Source: Phytophthora quininea (lineage: Eukaryota > Oomycota > Peronosporomycetes > Peronosporales > Peronosporaceae). Taken from it: a DNA stretch of 64,000 nucleotides. The DNA is taken from positions 62,001 through 126,000 of the forward strand of contig JAAVTG010000782.1 in the NCBI GenBank assembly GCA_011947345.1. The letters are read 5' to 3'. Below, in pieces: positions 31,872-42,922 of the stretch (the first letter of the stretch is position 1; each line of letters starts with the position of its first letter). The position numbers and the translations under genes are program-made. The notes beneath the pieces were generated by a model. The model ran no database searches and was not told the DNA's origin. It was given only the letters and a program-made list of their open reading frames with translations.

Positions 31872-34026
31872 TGGATCACCTGCAGATCTGGTCTCGGTTG
31901 GGTCTCCAGACCAATACACGAGACCAGACCGACAACGCTATTGGATGCAACTTTTTTTTGCTGCTAGGCTCGGAACGGGGAAACCTTCCTAACAACCCGA
32001 ATATGCATGTCATCTAGCTATTTCCTACTCACAAGGTGAATCCCCGTGAGACACCTTTCTACGAGGAGCATCTACACTACTGCGGTATCGCTGTCGCCCT
32101 CATACTCAAATGATAGCTCGTCCAAGCTGTAGTCTTCACTAGTGCCCTCACGACGAGCCGATCTGCTGTTACCACCATCGAATCTCCCTCTTCCCTGAAT
32201 ACGTATCACTAGAACTATCAGAGTCGTCAAAGTATTCGTCACCTCCAAGGTCACATTCGCCAGGAGAAGGACAAGCCGCGTCAGACTCTTCCGAAGACTC
32301 AAACTCGACCGCACGAGAAAGTTGAACAGCATACCGAGGTTTTTGCGTGCTCTTGATGGCGTGTCAGCGTGGCGCTGCACATGCCCATGTGCCAAGCGTT
32401 CGATAGTGCTGACGAAAACAGGAGTCGTCGGGTGTGGTGCGCTAAACGCCTCATTCATCTCTCTGTTGAATCTTTCCAACGGATTATTGGTACGATTTAC
32501 TAGGCCGCGATCCAGCCCATGCACGTTCCAGAATCAGGCCCATACTTCTTGATCCAAACTTTAGAGAAGTACGACGAAAAGCGAGACCACTTCATCGATG
32601 AGTATCCAATACCAGACTCAGCACACTTGTCCTGAATGGACTTTTGCACGAAAGCAACACCCTTCTTCTCGATGTGCTTTCTTTGATGACGGTAAGCATA
32701 TCGAGAACCCCTGGTTGCATCGCCACCCTAATCTGCTTCTCCGGAATGGACAGCTTCTTCATTTTCCGACGCACGGCTTGCTTAAAGTGGAAAAAGCAGC
32801 CTACACGTTGGGCTTCAGGAAATTGTACAGCGACCGCGTTGATAAGTGCTGCCTTAAAATCGCACACCACAGTCGCTGGCCGGAGTTTCTCGTCAGTGCT
32901 CTCAATGATGAAATTGAAGACACTCCAGTAAGTGTCGTGCGACTTCGGCGTGCATAGGACGCAGAAGATGGGGACGTAGAACCCCGTCGCCTGATCCAAC
33001 ACCATCACGACTACGCACTGGCGAAATTGCGGCGGAACGCAGTGAAAAGTTGCGTCCACGAAGATCGTAGTGCCAGCGTACATTAAAAGTCGTATTAGCT
33101 CGGGGTGTGCCCAGCCAATAATTCGTTGTGGCTGGTCAGGATGCCGCTGCAAGTCCTCGTAGTAAACGTGATAGAGCTGGAAAAATCGAAGCGTTGTGTT
33201 TTTCACCAACGACAGTGGCGGAATCTACAAACGGCCGTGAACGTCTCCACCGTAGTGATCTCGTCTCGTGTTGAACACGCGCGAGATGACTTGCTCACGA
33301 GTTAGGCCCACAACGGCACGACCCTGTGCAGCTTCCTCGTAAAATTCAATGCTGACCAGCTCCCAAATACGACGTGCAGTGCACGAAAGCTCGACAATCG
33401 CGAGCATGTCCACGTGCTGCTTCATCTCTTCGACAACATTAACTTCGTCTGCTACTGGAGCAGCTACTTGCCGGCATGAATGTTCAACAACGACAGTGTA
33501 AGTACTCTGAGGCAGCATCCTTTCAGCTCTGGCTCTACAGCCCGTTCGTCTGTAGCCACTGCAACGGTAGGTACCTTTGCGAGTTGAGATCCGTGCGCGT
33601 GTGAATGGGTTGCCATTGATGAAGACGACCGTAGCGAAGTTTGCAGCACGCTCGACTTGTTGAGGTCTTGGAGTTGGTGGGTCGGGAGGTCCTGAGTCAT
33701 AACCCGAATTAGCTGCCATGGTTGATGGTACCAGGAAATTGATGAATGAAGAAGTGTCAAACAACACTGCAGGCTTCGAGCCAATCATGACGGCTGCGTT
33801 TGCTGTCCAGCCATACTTCGGTGGCTCGCAAAACAGACCCAACCCGCAAGTCCTGTACTAACGAGCTCTCAAGACGACTTTATCAATTGAAACCACTTGA
33901 TGGATCACACATGTTCACCTTTCCGATCGCCGTGAAAATGCAGAAACAAGGACCAAACAGAGACCAGACCGATTTGCGCTTGCACGCCGACCAAACCCGA
34001 ATAAGACCAGACCTGTAGGTGATCCA
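31872..34026 (-). mobile_element. Mutator-like element 1 (MULE1)
   Basis: The inverted ends are TGGATCACCT-x-CAG-x-TCTGGTCT at 31872 and its complement ending at 34026, about 2.15 kb apart. Inside, on the minus strand, is a FLYWCH/MULE-type transposase gene. GGTCTGGTCT-like subrepeats occur inside both ends and are shared with MULE2. I find no convincing 8-9 bp target duplication. Confidence 0.75.
32072..33842 (-). pseudogene. MULE1 transposase (FLYWCH finger plus MULE domain), broken
   Basis: The N-terminal part (from about 33842) has a FLYWCH-type finger: NFATVVFINGNPFTRAR, YRCSGYRRTGCRA and VEHSC. The frame continues through an in-frame TAG at 33225 directly before IPPLSLVKNTTLRFF. The MULE catalytic domain follows: FVDATFHCVPPQFRQC, VVCDFKAALINA, VGCFFHFKQAVRRK. 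After about 32640 at least one frame change leads to NRTNNPLERFNREMN and a Ser/Asp-rich tail. MULE2 reads Glu-Leu-Pro-Pro where MULE1 has stop-Ile-Pro-Pro, so the TAG is probably a nonsense change of GAG. Confidence 0.75.
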
Positions 34027-34073
34027 CTTTAGTGCTAACCCCTTCTGGCCAGTTTTCAGTCTCCTTCACAGCA

Positions 34074-34985
34074 GCCTCGACACAAATATGGAGCCTACAA
34101 GCAGCTCGCTTTAGAGAGCGAGTATCTCTGCCGAGAGAGGGCGAGTGTGCTCGAATCTCTTTAGTGTACTCCAAGTTTGAAGCGGCGATCGAGAGAGTGA
34201 GCTGCGACCTCGAGATACCTTCCAAGCAGTTGGTGATACCTCCTTCTGTACTAACCAAAGACGACGCTGGATGGAGAGTGTATTTCCTCGACAATGAGCC
34301 ATCGTTCTATTCCCATCCCTGCTCCCGAGAAGATGTTGACGACGTTATCAACGAAGTCGACATGAAATTGATCAATGAGGAGCAAAAGATGAGGACTGTG
34401 GGGACGTTTTTCGGCTGGAAAGTCGAGTGTGCGAGCCAACCTTCTCGCATGACGTGGGTGCGGTTCTCGAGGCGCCTTCACTGCTCGCTGGGAGACGCAG
34501 AAAGAATTGTGCTGAGTTCAGACATGATATCGCTGCCTTTGTTGACGACTCCGGCGGCGTGGAAACGAGTTCAAAAAGGACATATTTCCTGCAAGATGTT
34601 GCAACATTTTAGCAAGACTGCAAGCGTCTCCGTCTACAATATTCCTGGCGATGTGCATCTCCGTTATATCGTCATGGCTCGACATGTTCGGGAAGTGAAT
34701 TCAAACGGGAAACGAGCTGGGAAATTCGCGCTGGTCATCGCCAATTCCGACGACAATTCACGCTCTCGGAAAGCGGAGAGTTCTGAGCAGAATGTGCAGT
34801 GGGTGACGGAAGGCAGAGCCCACACGACATTTACGGAGGTGGATGACAACACGATCAACGTCGTGTACGACCACTTTGCCGCGTGTTTGGATGAAATGAG
34901 CGGCTGAGATCTGTACATTGAGTGGATGCGGTATGCGATTCGGCTGGAAGAGATTGTGTCATGCGGAAAACTCCTTACTTGGTGA
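34074..34985 (+). pseudogene. 5'-truncated bZIP/START-like pseudogene B10
   Basis: The basic region is missing. The first recognisable piece is second-zipper sequence (YKQLALESEYLCRERA) in a different frame, about 50 bp inside the edge of MULE1. The long frame then carries the START-like domain: GWRVYFLDNEPSFYSHPC, GTFFGWKVECASQP, SRRLHCSLGDAERI, NIPGDVHLRYIVMARH, FTEVDDNTINVVYDH. A TGA at 34905 interrupts the C-terminus, after which the same frame continues DLYIEWMRYAIRLEE to a natural TGA at 34983. The part 34253-34905 is nearly identical to B11 in inverted orientation. Confidence 0.75.
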
Positions 34986-35459
34986 ATTCTCCAGTCAAGG
35001 TTGGCCTCAACAAGAGCTTATTGTCATGCCTTGAGTTCATGCGTACAAAACGAATCAAAATAAAATGAAAAATGAGTTTCATTTTGATCCTGGCTTTATG
35101 TCTCGAATATGCTGAGCTAGTAGAACATAGCGGCACCAGGACGTCCGCAACCCCTTGAGGACATTCGGGCCCTTGCATATTTACTAACGAGTAATCGGAT
35201 TTTTTCTCATCCAGAATCCCTGCTTTCGTCCTCGTTATTTCACCCATCGTGCTTCGAGTGCTAAGACAACATTTACTGCGTTATTTGCCACAGCTCGTTT
35301 CGGTTCTTTCAGCTAGGCACACCAAAGAATTGCGATTCTGTGGACAGCTTCGTGTGCTAGACAACAATCGGTGCGTTACGACAATGTCGCGATCGCTTGC
35401 AGAACCGCATTCTCGAACCGTGGGGAGAATCGCTCCCTTCGTCCTGTGAAGATTTTTTT
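34986..35459. other. Spacer between B10 and MULE2
   Basis: No gene is recognised. Confidence 0.4.
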
Positions 35460-35657
35460 AGGGTCACCGAGCGGTCTGGTCCCGGATCGGGTCTCGAGAC
35501 CAGAAGCGAGACCCATGTGGAGAATTGTCACGAGTCTCGATTCTGGTCTCGCACGACCGACATCACAAGGATCTACAGGCGCATGTAGGATAAGAATTTC
35601 ATATGAAAAAAATATATTATCGAGCAATCAAGTTCTGTTCAATTGGCACTCGCAAAA

Positions 35658-36050
35658 ATGCCATCGCCCTCCAACATCGCCTGCACTCGCTGCGGGGCCA
35701 AGCTCAAGTCCAAGCGGAACCTGAAGGTCCACCAAGGGCGCAACATCTGCAAGGATACCCGCAAATCAAAGTTGCGGGCGAAACGACTGAAGCGCGCCAA
35801 GGACAAGGTCGGGAAGGCTGACCGCGAGCGAAAAAGGGTCAAGTACTCCGCCAAGCTCAAGAAGTGCGACATTTGCACGAACTTCACGGCGCGATCGGTT
35901 CACTCGGAGAACTGCCCGCACGCTCTGCACCGTCGGTGCTTCCTCGCGTGGGCGAAATCGTGCCGCCAAGGGATGCTCGAAGATTACGGCCCACGTGAAG
36001 GTCCACCACCGTGCCCTTTCTGCAGGAGCCCCTTCGTGGTGACGAGTTAG
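35658..36050 (+). CDS. Small C2HC / RING-like zinc-finger protein inside MULE2
   Basis: This is an intact frame of 130 residues from MPSPSNIACTRCG; an in-frame ATG does not occur just upstream. The N-terminal finger is CTRCGAKLKSKRNLKVHQ, then a Lys/Arg-rich helix of about 45 residues. A RING-like cluster follows: CDIC, CPHALHRRC and CPFC. An AATAAA signal follows the stop by about ten bases. It lies 5' of the transposase inside the same inverted ends. It may be an accessory transposon protein or a captured host gene; I cannot tell. It is one of few frames in the mobile region with no break. Confidence 0.65.
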   Translation: MPSPSNIACTRCGAKLKSKRNLKVHQGRNICKDTRKSKLRAKRLKRAKDKVGKADRERKRVKYSAKLKKCDICTNFTARSVHSENCPHALHRRCFLAWAKSCRQGMLEDYGPREGPPPCPFCRSPFVVTS

Positions 36051-36558
36051 CAAATCTTAATAAAAGTTGGACTTTGCAAGTTAATCTGGTTGACTTTGTC
36101 TAACATTATTTCAAATGGATAAACGTAGGTATATCGGAAAGTAAACAAATAATTCCTCGGCTAGATTTGTACATGTCTTTGCTCGGAAATGAAGATTTTC
36201 ACTCTGTTTAACATTATAGTTCACTATTCGTGTTGGTAGCGCATCGTTCGGCTAAAATCTTCTTGTTTTGGGCAAATCTCAGCTAGTTTTATATGAATCT
36301 CTGCAACTTTTGCGCTCGGCACTAATGGACAACACATCTTTAGATCTGATCCCAGTGCGACAAGATCGTTTTACAAGCACGGGCTAATAATGAAGATGAG
36401 ATTGCACGTTAACCACGATTGCACGTCCAAAATAAACCTATGTCTGCGATTGTGAGTCCTTTCTAAAGATGAATTGCGTCTTCAAGACAGCATCCTTACC
36501 TCACTTTGCTTTTTACATCTAACAAGCTTTCCCTGCCCACTACCCAAGACTGGTCAAG
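36051..36558. other. AT-rich spacer inside MULE2
   Basis: No coding sequence is recognised. It is notably more AT-rich than the genes on either side. Confidence 0.45.
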
Positions 36559-38354
36559 ATGCACCGCGGAAGCCAAGGCAACTGCTGATCCCTGACAGCA
36601 CCACTCCGTGGGCGTCAAGCCGTCCAAATCGAGGAGGAATGGCTCTCGGATGCGTCCAACGAGTATGAGAGCAACGCGGAGGGTGATGAAGAAGAAGATC
36701 GTGGCGAGGGACAGGCTCTCGATGACCGTGAAGTACAGCAGGTTCAAGCCACTCCGAACAACCCAGGTGCTGACGTTGGAGGTGACCAAGATGATGGAGA
36801 TAATGACGGTGAATCGGGCGATGATGATCAAGAAGTGGGAGATAACGGATCGAGATCTGCAAGCAACGTCCCGAATTCGAGGTTTACGACTGTTATCGTG
36901 CGGAATGGCTATCCCTACACACGAGCCAGGGCGTCGTCGAAGAAAATCACTTGGAGATGCAGCATCTATCGTCAGACGGGATGTAAGGGGAAGGTTGAGT
37001 TCAATTTATCTTCGGGAACGTACAGCAATACGGTGACACACACGTGTAGAGTGGAGGAAGCCCCGGTTATGACTGTCCGAGATATGACGCGCCAGATGGA
37101 AGCTGCTGTTGATGATCTCGCGATCCGCCACCTTTCGACTACTGCCCAGCGCATCTGGGATCTGGTGAACGACGAGTTTTACCGAGAAGAAGATGACTAC
37201 GCGATACAAGGCCTAAACTGTGATCAAGTGGTCCGTCGCGTCTACCGTGCCAGGCGACTTCACTTTGGCGGCAACATCCACGGGATGATCGAGCTTCCAC
37301 CGCTCTATGTCAGGTGATGGGGACAAATTTGTTATTCTTTCAGTTCCAACAAGTATTCTACGAGGGCCAAGATCTGCACCGCATCATTGGCTGGAGCCAC
37401 CCTCACTTGATGGAGTTACTCATGTACCCGGGATCATCGATTTTTATCGACGGGACCTTCCGGTCTGTGCCTCGCCCGTTTCGACAGTGTCTTGTGATTA
37501 TGGTGGACGACCCAGCAAGTCGTGTTTTCGTTCCAGTGATGTACGTGATCACGACCGGGATGAGCGCATCCACTTACCGTAAAGTGGTGATGCTGGTATC
37601 TGAGCGCATGGACGGCCGACTACGACCAGCCCGCATCGTGTACGACTTTGAACAAGCTTTGGTCGACACAGTCGGCTCGCAGTTCCCGGACTCTCGGATG
37701 GTTGGGTGTTTTTCACTTCAAGTAAGCTATCCGTAGGCGGTTAGTCAAGCTCAGTGTCGCTGCACCCGCCATTTCGATTGCAATGGAAGCTGGGATGCTC
37801 GATTTTTGCTGACGGTTATCCCACCGGATCACGTGGGCCCACATGGAATCGATTACGTTAAGAGAAAACTGGTTCAAGAATGCGCCAGCAGAGGAGCTGA
37901 ATATGCTACGTCCAAGTGGAATGTTTTCTGGAACTACTTCCAGCGGACTTGGATGCAACGGTTTCCTGTGGAGCTGTGGAATGTACATGGAATCGACAGA
38001 GAGATTGTCTCGAGAACCAACAACCCGTTGGAGCGCTTCAACCGCGAGATGAATGCCGCGATTACCTCTCCGCATCCGAATCTGCCTGCTTTCGTTTGTA
38101 TCTTCGACATGATGTCCAGACGATATGTTCAGCTTCTATCCGGCATTTCGAACCAGCGAGCCACTGCTCATACAAGATACGAGGTCCAGCTCCCATCATC
38201 TGTCAATGTGCTACCAGTGCCGCGTCAGCGAGCCCAACGACGAACCCCAGCCAAATCAACTGCAAGAAACGCCAGACATGACCAAGAAGGTCGTGGACGC
38301 CGCCGTAGTCAACAGACGCACGTACCCCACTCCCCTGTTGTTGAAGCGCGTTAA
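36559..38354 (+). pseudogene. MULE2 transposase (FLYWCH finger plus MULE domain), broken
   Basis: The frame starts at ATG 36559, has an early TGA (36586), then a very acidic linker (GGDQDDGDNDGESGDDD). The FLYWCH-type finger follows: RFTTVIVRNGYPYTRAR, WRCSIYRQTGCKG, VTHTC. The MULE domain comes after a frame change near 37310: FIDGTFRSVPRPFRQC, IVYDFEQALVDT. A second missing base at the TTTTT run near 37711 restores FFHFK. It is followed at once by TAA, where MULE1 has Gln, then another shift near 37800. The C-terminus is NNPLERFNREMNAAI and a basic tail. It is likely inactive. Confidence 0.78.
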
Positions 38355-38623
38355 ACCCGCCGCAGATCTGCTAGATCTTCGTGATCTATTCGCTCTTGAG
38401 ATCAGTACATGTAAGTTATCGTATAATATTATTTCGGGTCCTGTTTTGGTCTGGTCTTGCTTCGGGTCTTGGGTCCCGACAAGACCCGAAAACAAGACCA
38501 GACCGCTCGGTGACCCTGGGAAAGTCTACCTCGTCCTGTTCAAATTCCTGAATACTCCCCAACCGATTGCAAAGGAGCAATGGCACACAAGCCTCATCAC
38601 TCTTCACCCGCAACAACAAGACC

Positions 38624-39538
38624 ATGGAAACTCTGGTGAATTGCACTGGCCAGTGTCGGTGCCCTACCGATCGTCCTACTGCAGTTTACGTCGTACACCG
38701 CTCACTTTCACACGCACCTCGCCAAGCACCGCGTCCTCCGAAACCTGCAGCAACAACCGGCACTTCGACTCACCTTCCGCATCAAGCGTAGTGCCATGTG
38801 CGTCCACGGCGCTTCCGCCTTTAACGTATTCGCGATACCTGCAAAACGTGACAAGTCGCTGGTGTACGATGGTTTGGCGTCGTTCGAGGAAGATGGCGAT
38901 ACTCACGAGAACGCCTTGGTGTACGGCACGGCGTACTACACGAGGCATCCTGGTGGCAAGAATTCGACTTCGTCCAAACTGAAGACCGGTTGTCTTCCGT
39001 CCCACGTCGTCCCGCCGATTGAGGCGGTGCCGGACGCCATCCACGACGCGAGAACAGCGACACACACTGTCGATCGTGTGGTGGTGGATTCGTCGTGTCT
39101 AAATGGGTCGTTAATGGTGTTCGAGTTTGCGGGCGAAGACTATGTGCTGTGCTTTGGGGGATCGACCACCGGCTTCAAGATCGTCGGGTCCAACCTGAAC
39201 ATCGACGTCACGTATGAGCCAACCGCCCCGACCATTCTCGCACCTCGCGTGGATACCGAAGCTGTGAAATCTTGCGGCCAGGTCCCATCGGTAGGAATGG
39301 TCTCTCCATCGCTGTCGTCGCTAGTTCCCCAGTCAATGTCGGAGTGGAGTCACCGAGCGCTCCGACCTGAATTCACGTTCAATGGACTTGTCTACGACCT
39401 CTTCGGCGAGGAATCGGGATGCAAATGCGCGAGCAGCGCTTCTGTGTCTTTATTGCTGGTCTTCGATAATAAAGACTATGGGATGACACTGGAAGACCCG
39501 ACCAACTACTTCGGCAACATCATCCAAAAGCACGCTCC
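38624..39538 (+). pseudogene. Alpha/beta-hydrolase-like gene, 5' half (split by gypsy)
   Basis: The likely start is METLV at 38624, followed (after a one-base frame change near 38637) by a hydrophobic signal or anchor IALASVGALPIVLLQF. Then one open frame runs to 39538: RIKRSAMCVHGASAF, GTAYYTRHPGG, LCFGGSTTGFKIVGSN, GEESGCKCASSASVSLL, ending NIIQKHAP. It stops where the gypsy LTR begins. Removing the element and one GCTCC repeat joins it in frame to CCSSFKYITLPTQHNYW at 44907. I recall similar uncharacterised secreted or membrane hydrolase-like proteins in Phytophthora, but cannot name the family. Confidence 0.6.
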
Positions 39539-39829
39539 TGTCGCGGTAACCCGGGGTGTTACCAAGCAGGTAAATTTATTAATGAGCAAAACAATATGCA
39601 ATGAGCGCGCGCTAACTCTCCTATAGTCCTCGCGCTCGTGTCGAATGCATCCATGGCACGTGCCAGCGCCCACACAGGTTGGAGCCCGCGTGCCTCGCTC
39701 CCACTAGCTTGAGCCGGCGCGTGCCTTGCCGCCAGTAGCTTAGTCTGGAGGCACTGATTGGTACTCCGGCGCGTGCTGCACCAAGCTGCTCAGCCCAAGC
39801 CTGAATCTTCGACCGTAACCACGGCGACA
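39539..39829 (-). repeat. Gypsy LTR (3' LTR relative to the element)
   Basis: 291 bp. It reads ACCCGGGGTGTT where the other LTR reads ACCCGGGATGTT; otherwise identical by eye. Confidence 0.92.
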
Positions 39830-39878
39830 GTGCCCTCCAAGGCTTGGCTGAGTCATCTTGGTGTCATCACGCTGTCGA

Positions 39879-42800
39879 TTAATTCAGCTGGGCGCGCAGC
39901 GCATCATCACCACACGCCATCGCATACTCCTGAACCTTTGCCGGAACATCTTGAAGAAGAGTCGCTGAAGGCTCCCACGAGCTCTCGATGTCTTGGAGTC
40001 CAGCCCACGAAACGAAGAGTTCCCAACGTCCTAATGCCTCGTTGAACCGATGATCGCTGAAGCCGTCCACACCTAGCATGACGCCTTGGCTCGAAACGAA
40101 TTCCAGCAACTCCGCATTGGTGTTGAGATGCTCATCAGCGTAGAACTTCGATCGTGAGGCGTGTACGTCATATTCACGACCGGTGATCAGGTGTTGGATC
40201 AGGAAGGAGTGGGGATTAGCCTTGACAATCTTGAACGGCCCCACCCATCGGCCTAGGAGCTTGTTATTTTGTAGTCGTTGGTCCACCCGGGACCACAGGA
40301 TATAATCCCCTACGTCGAAGTTGACCGGGATGCCCTTGTGCCTGGCCATGTCCTGCAGCCGCTTCTTCTCTTCCGCGTTGTTGACTTCCTTGTGCATCTC
40401 GAATAGCGAGTTCCGAAGGCGCGACAGTGATTCTCCAGCGCGATCAACATCAATTTGGATCACTTCGTCGTCATCGGGGCGTCCAGCAATCGCGTCCAGC
40501 GGTGTCGATGGCGGAAGCCCGGTGAAAAGCTCGACTGGGGCATGTCCGTGTAGCGATTGTGCAGGAGTGTGATTGAGATTGGCCTGAAGTGATGGCAGCA
40601 AGTACGGCCACTCATGCTGATCGATCCCATACTCCATCAATAGCACGCGTAGCACTTGTAGAACGTCTTTGTTCAGTCTTTGTTTAGTACCATTGAGCCA
40701 TGGCATGTAGACGGGTGAGAATACTTGTTCGATCTTTAGGCGCACGCACAGATGCTTTACCATTTCATTCCAGAAATGACTGCCTTGATCCGACAGCAGC
40801 TTCTCGGGAACTCCAAATCGTGCACACCACATAGCGAGAGACTCAGCTGCAACAAATGACGTTGGTGTTGCGCATGGCACAAGCTCACAGTAATGCGATA
40901 GTTCATCCTTGATCACCAGGAGGTATGCAGTATCGCCATATCCAGAGCTGAGGTACAAATAGTCCCAGTGGACGGCCTCATTGCGTCTCGTAGCAGTTAG
41001 CAGTGGTCCATAAGGACGAGGCAGGAGTCTCGGGCCCTTCACATGCTTGCACAACAAGCATTCCCGCATGAACTTCGCAACTTTGTCAGCTAGCTGTGAG
41101 ATGTAGAAGAGTCGATCGATGGTGGAAATCATCGCATCTTCCCCACGATGGCCTTGATCGCCACAGCGTGCAACGACGAAAATCCGAGCGAGGAGATCCT
41201 TTGCGGCGTTGGGAATCCACGGACGCCTAGCAACCTTCAACAGACCGTCCTCCTCTTCAAAGTCGACTCGCAATTTTGATCGTTCACGCCGGGCTGCATC
41301 TTGGGCCGCTCGGACGTGGTCCAGGGTCGGAAAAATGAAGCGTTCGTCCTCAAGCGGACGCAACGGAGAAAGCGACTCAACTGGAACGACATGGTGACTT
41401 CGAGTTTGTACTGCAGTCATGGCGATGGTGTCGTGGCGTGTCGAGTGCCATCTCGAGATGATGTCTGCCCACAGGTTGACGTCTCCAGAGATGTGCTCGA
41501 TCTGGTAAGGCAGGCCACATAGGCGCATTGCCCATCGTTGGAGCCGGTCTCGAACATGTTTTTGAGTTCGACATGGGGCGCGAAAATATACACTAAGTTG
41601 GCATGGTCGCAGAAAAGTTTAAATCCACGAGAGCGAAGCAACAAATATTCTAAGTCGTTGCAAGCCTTGGCGATCGGAAAGGCCTCACGTTCAACCACTG
41701 TCCAATTGAGTTGCGAGTGTTTAAACTGGCCGCCTTTGCAAATAATCATCTCGTGGTTTTGTTTGTCAACAGGAAGGCCGGCGATCCAGTTTTTCACTTG
41801 TGTAACAACGATGCTGTAACCAGCAAGCGAGGCATCGGTGAACACGCACAGGTCTGCGTCGGGATCGGGATGCACCATCATCGCTGAGTCCTTAATCAAG
41901 GAGATCACGTCTCGATAAGCAGCACGTTCATCCTCCGTCCATGTAGTCACCACCATGAGTGCACTTTTGTTGCGCTTCCCGATCCGCTTCTTCTCGGCCT
42001 CAAGCTTAGCGTGGAGAGGAGCGATCGTTCGTGCGTAGTCTGGCAGCGACTCGTGTAGCCAATTGCTAGCGAAGATGAACCGCTGTAAATCTGCCACCGT
42101 AGAGGGAACAGGAAGACTGGTCAACGCATCCTGCCTGGTGGGGTCGTGCCGAACGCCGTCTGCCGAGATCAAACGTCCACACCACAATACCTCCAGCTCA
42201 AATAGCGAACTCTTGGCCATGTTGAGCTTCAAGTTGGCATCTCGGACGAGTTGAAAGAATTCATGAAGCACCGAAACAAAAGCACTGGCTGTTGGCGCGA
42301 AGAGAATTACGTCGTCCACCCACACAAGGGCTGAGTGAGGGATGAGGGGCGCCAACACCTTCTGCATCTGGGCCTGGAAGTGTAGTGCGCTCTCTGTAGC
42401 GCCTTGGGGGACACGCCTCGGTGTGAACACTCCATCGGGAGTGACGAACGAAAACAGCTCCCGGCTGTCTTCGTGCAGGGGCAATTGTCAGAACCCCTTT
42501 GTCAAGTCAAACCTCCCGAACGCTTTCTTACCAGAGAGCGCTTCGGCCAGTGAAGCAGCGGTCGGCATGGCGCCTGCAATGGGGACCGTGACCCGGTTGA
42601 CAGGCCGATAGTCTATAGTGAGACGGAACTTATCACTCGAACCAGGTTTGCGGACCGGGACAACAGCGCAGGCCCAGTAGGCATTGTCATTCGGCTCGAC
42701 CAAGCCATCAGTCACCAGCGACTTCACGTACGCGCGAATGAATTCGGACCGGAGCGGCGCATACTTGCGGGGGACTGCGGTATGGCTTCGCATCTTCTTG

Positions 42801-42922
42801 TATGGTAACTCGTAGTGGTGCCACTGCTGCAGGTGGATTAGCGCCGACGGCGTCGCGCCAAATCTCAGGAAACATCTCCAGTTAGTCTCGCACAGCTCCA
42901 ACGTGTTCCGTTGGCAGTCCAT
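39879..42922 (-). pseudogene. pol: Gypsy Pol: RT, RNase H, integrase, chromodomain (one TGA, one frameshift)
   Basis: RT begins in the frame opening at 42922 (RKYAPLRSEFIRAYV, FRLTIDYRPVNRVT, FGRFDLTKGF). A TGA at about 42485-42487 replaces the conserved Trp before QLPLHEDSREL. RT continues in the same frame with catalytic VWVDDVILFA, then RNase H (CVFTDASLAGYSI). One A is missing in the T5 run at 41559-41563, shifting to the integrase frame. That has CLLCKHVKG, WDYLYLSSGYG, DQGSHFWNEM and GDYILWSRV. The C-terminal chromodomain reads RWELFVSWAGLQDIESSWEP. The element would need both lesions repaired to be active. Confidence 0.88.

Larger units (their letters stand above)
35460..38517 (+). mobile_element. 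Mutator-like element 2 (MULE2) carrying a zinc-finger gene
   Basis: Perfect 22-bp inverted ends begin AGGGTCACCGAGCGGTCT at 35460 and are complemented at 38496-38517, giving 3058 bp. Subterminal GGTCTGGTC and CGGGTCT subrepeats lie inside both ends. The cargo is a small zinc-finger gene (35658) and a FLYWCH/MULE transposase (36559-38354), both on the plus strand. Flanks (GATTTTTTT and GGGAAAGTC) show no target duplication, so one end may have been altered after insertion. Confidence 0.8.
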
